Origin: Photobacterium profundum
GTDB taxonomy: Bacteria > Pseudomonadota > Gammaproteobacteria > Enterobacterales > Vibrionaceae
Assembly (NCBI RefSeq): GCF_003026285.1
Contig: NZ_PYOD01000002.1
Location: forward strand, 930,001 to 994,000
Direction of reading: 5' to 3'
DNA length: 64,000 nt
Of the stretch, positions 62,143 to 64,000 are shown piece after piece. Both the position numbers and the translations under genes were made by a program. Within the stretch, counting starts at the first letter, position 1. Each line of letters begins with the position of its first letter. The notes beneath the pieces were generated by a model. That model did no database searches. It saw only the letters and a list, made by a program, of their open reading frames with translations, and was not told where the DNA came from.

Positions 62143-63654
62143 ATGACAATAATAAATAAAAATGAATTTCTGTTGGAAATGACAGGAATAAGTAAAGAAT
62201 TCCCTGGGGTTAAAGCACTCGATAAAGTGAACTTGAAAGTGCGCCCTCATTCTATTCATGCATTAATGGGAGAAAATGGCGCAGGGAAGTCGACTTTATT
62301 AAAATGCTTGTTTGGGATTTATGAGAAAAACGAAGGAGACATCGTTTTCTTAGGTAAAAGTATTAATTTTTCATCATCAAAAGAAGCGTTAGAAGCTGGT
62401 GTTTCTATGGTACACCAAGAACTAAATCAGGTTCTGCAGCGTACCGTTATGGATAATATTTGGCTTGGCCGTTATCCGACAAAAGGTTTCTTTGTTGATC
62501 AAAAGAAAATGTATGAAGAAACTAAAAAAGTATTTGAAGAACTCGATATTGATATCGACCCTAATGTAAAAGTCGCGACCTTATCTGTATCTCAAATGCA
62601 GATGTTAGAAATTGCAAAAGCATTTTCTTATGACGCAAAAATTGTGATTATGGATGAGCCAACATCGTCATTAACTGAAAAAGAAGTTAATCACCTATTC
62701 AAGATCATTAAAAAGCTAAAAGAGAAAGGCTGTGGCATTGTTTATATTTCTCACAAGATGGAAGAAATATTTGAAATCTGCGATGAAATTACCATTTTAC
62801 GCGATGGTGTTTGGGTTGATACACGCCCGTTAGAAGGTTTAACCATGGATCAAATTATCGGTATGATGGTTGGACGTGAATTAACGCAGCGATTTCCTGA
62901 AAAAACAAATACGCCGAAAGAAACCATTTTAGATGTGAAAAATTTAACGGCGTTGAATCAGCCTTCTGTTAAAGATGTTAGCTTTGAACTCCGCAAAGGT
63001 GAAATTCTAGGCATTGCTGGATTAGTGGGGGCGAAGCGAACCGATATTGTCGAAGCCCTATTTGGTATTCGTGAGCGTAGCAGCGGCGATATTATTTTAC
63101 ATGGTAAACACCTAAAGAATAAAGATGCCCACGAAGCCATTAATAATGGTTTTGCGTTAGTGACAGAAGAGCGACGCTCTACAGGCATTTATAGCAACCT
63201 CGATATTACATTTAATTCTTTGGTAGCAAATGTTGAACAATATAAAGAAGGCTTAGGGCTGCTCAGTAACCGAAAAATGAAAAGCGATACCCAGTGGGTA
63301 ATCGATGCAATGAGTGTGAAAACACCGTCGCATAAGACAATGATCGGTTCATTATCTGGTGGGAATCAGCAAAAAATCATTATTGGGCGTTGGTTATTAA
63401 CCGGTCCTGAAATATTAATGTTAGATGAGCCAACGCGGGGTATTGATGTTGGTGCGAAATTTGAAATCTATCAACTGATATTAGAGTTGGCCAATAAAGA
63501 TAAAGGGATAATTATTATCTCTTCTGAAATGCCTGAACTTTTAGGTATTACTGATCGCATACTCGTGATGAGTAATGGTCGTGCTGCTGGCATCGTAGAA
63601 ACAAAAAATACCACACAGAATGAAATTCTCGGTTTGGCCTCTCGTTACCTTTAA
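62143..63654 (+). CDS. mglA: Galactose/methyl-galactoside importer ATPase
   Basis: A 503-residue tandem ATPase. Domain 1 has Walker [10 protein letters not shown] (about 44-52), signature-like LSVSQMQ and Walker B VIMDEP. Domain 2 has a degenerate Walker A (GLVGAKRTD) and signature LSGGNQQK (about 403-410), the pattern of RbsA/MglA ATPases. It powers MglC. Between mglB and mglC in the operon. Confidence 0.95.
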   Translation: MTIINKNEFLLEMTGISKEFPGVKALDKVNLKVRPHSIHALMGENGAGKSTLLKCLFGIYEKNEGDIVFLGKSINFSSSKEALEAGVSMVHQELNQVLQRTVMDNIWLGRYPTKGFFVDQKKMYEETKKVFEELDIDIDPNVKVATLSVSQMQMLEIAKAFSYDAKIVIMDEPTSSLTEKEVNHLFKIIKKLKEKGCGIVYISHKMEEIFEICDEITILRDGVWVDTRPLEGLTMDQIIGMMVGRELTQRFPEKTNTPKETILDVKNLTALNQPSVKDVSFELRKGEILGIAGLVGAKRTDIVEALFGIRERSSGDIILHGKHLKNKDAHEAINNGFALVTEERRSTGIYSNLDITFNSLVANVEQYKEGLGLLSNRKMKSDTQWVIDAMSVKTPSHKTMIGSLSGGNQQKIIIGRWLLTGPEILMLDEPTRGIDVGAKFEIYQLILELANKDKGIIIISSEMPELLGITDRILVMSNGRAAGIVETKNTTQNEILGLASRYL

Positions 63655-63666
63655 GGATTAGGGTTA

Positions 63667-64000
63667 ATGGAAACTTTAAAAAAACTCAGCATGATGCGCT
63701 ACCTCAAAGAAGGGGGCATTTATGCGGTGCTATTTATTTTATTGGCAATTATTGTTATTCAAGAACCAAGCTTTTTAAGCTTAAGAAACCTGAGTAATAT
63801 TCTTACCCAATCATCTGTACGTATTATTATTGCATTGGGTGTTGCAGGACTTATTGTTACTCAAGGTACTGATTTATCGGCAGGTCGTCAGGTAGGTTTG
63901 GCTGCGGTATTATCGGCTACTTTGCTTCAAGCGGCAGATAACGTTAACAAGGTTTTTCCCAATGTTGGTGAAATTCCAATTGTTGGCGTTATTATCGTTG
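63667..64000 (+). CDS. mglC: Galactose importer permease, 5' part (cut by window edge)
   Basis: The first 111 codons of a permease: a short cytosolic start (METLKKLSMMRYLKEGG) and then hydrophobic helices with the family motif GVAGLIVTQGTDLSAGRQVGL. AAGGATTAGGG precedes the ATG, 12 bases after the mglA stop. It forms the membrane channel of the Mgl importer. The reading frame is open at the right edge. Confidence 0.93.
   Translation, partial: METLKKLSMMRYLKEGGIYAVLFILLAIIVIQEPSFLSLRNLSNILTQSSVRIIIALGVAGLIVTQGTDLSAGRQVGLAAVLSATLLQAADNVNKVFPNVGEIPIVGVIIV

Noticed and set aside
1..64000. CRISPR arrays, tRNA or rRNA genes, insertion sequences, prophage genes
   Set aside because: No spaced direct-repeat array, cloverleaf, ribosomal RNA segment, transposase or phage structural gene was recognised on either strand.

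Overview
The window reads as a chromosomal segment from a marine gammaproteobacterium of the Vibrionaceae, most likely a Photobacterium. This is inferred from gene content and from regulators with clear gammaproteobacterial counterparts (YpdAB, NorR, PurR, UxuR/ExuR-type and GalR-type sites). No rRNA, tRNA, phage, IS element or CRISPR array was seen. Most of the window is metabolic: uptake of sugars, sugar acids, phosphodiesters and organic acids, each with its own regulator.

Left part (1-15.4 kb). A YpdA/YpdB-type sensor kinase and LytTR regulator sit beside a YhjX-like transporter. Upstream of the transporter is a two-copy direct repeat with the exact N11 spacing of the YpdB site. An FHS-type sugar permease follows. 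Next is a seven-gene unit read on the minus strand: binding protein, two permeases, ATPase, tandem-domain GDPD phosphodiesterase, LacI regulator and inositol-monophosphatase-like enzyme. It looks like a self-regulated glycerophosphodiester uptake and breakdown operon. A DMT exporter, an Lrp/AsnC regulator and a ribosome hibernation factor complete this part.

Middle part (15.4-42.9 kb). An OmpR-type two-component system is followed by a sugar-binding protein with no permease. Then come a di-heme DHOR-type oxidoreductase with a repeated C-terminal tail, a DMT/LysR pair, and a nitric oxide module norR-hcp-hcr with a sigma-54 promoter and three NorR-type dyads. After these lie a gene-poor kilobase with a GlyGly-CTERM relic and a small membrane-protein gene, an AtoE-like permease, a large NPP-type phosphodiesterase, an outer-membrane barrel, a PurR-box-controlled 5'-nucleotidase lipoprotein, a LysR/LysE pair, and a dctPQM TRAP transporter.

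Right part (42.9-64 kb). A scar region holds decayed partial copies of dctM and of a ygjV-like gene, both of which have intact copies elsewhere in the window, around an unusual alpha/beta-hydrolase gene. A hexuronate regulon follows: GH3 glycosidase, YhcH-family protein, TRAP transporter, uxuB, uxaC, kdgK, eda, a UxuR-like GntR regulator and uxuA. Seven TTGGTNNACCAA-like palindromes lie in front of its transcription units and tie the GH3 and YhcH genes to glucuronate catabolism. A hotdog thioesterase and the start of a galactose mglBAC operon, cut off inside mglC, end the window.
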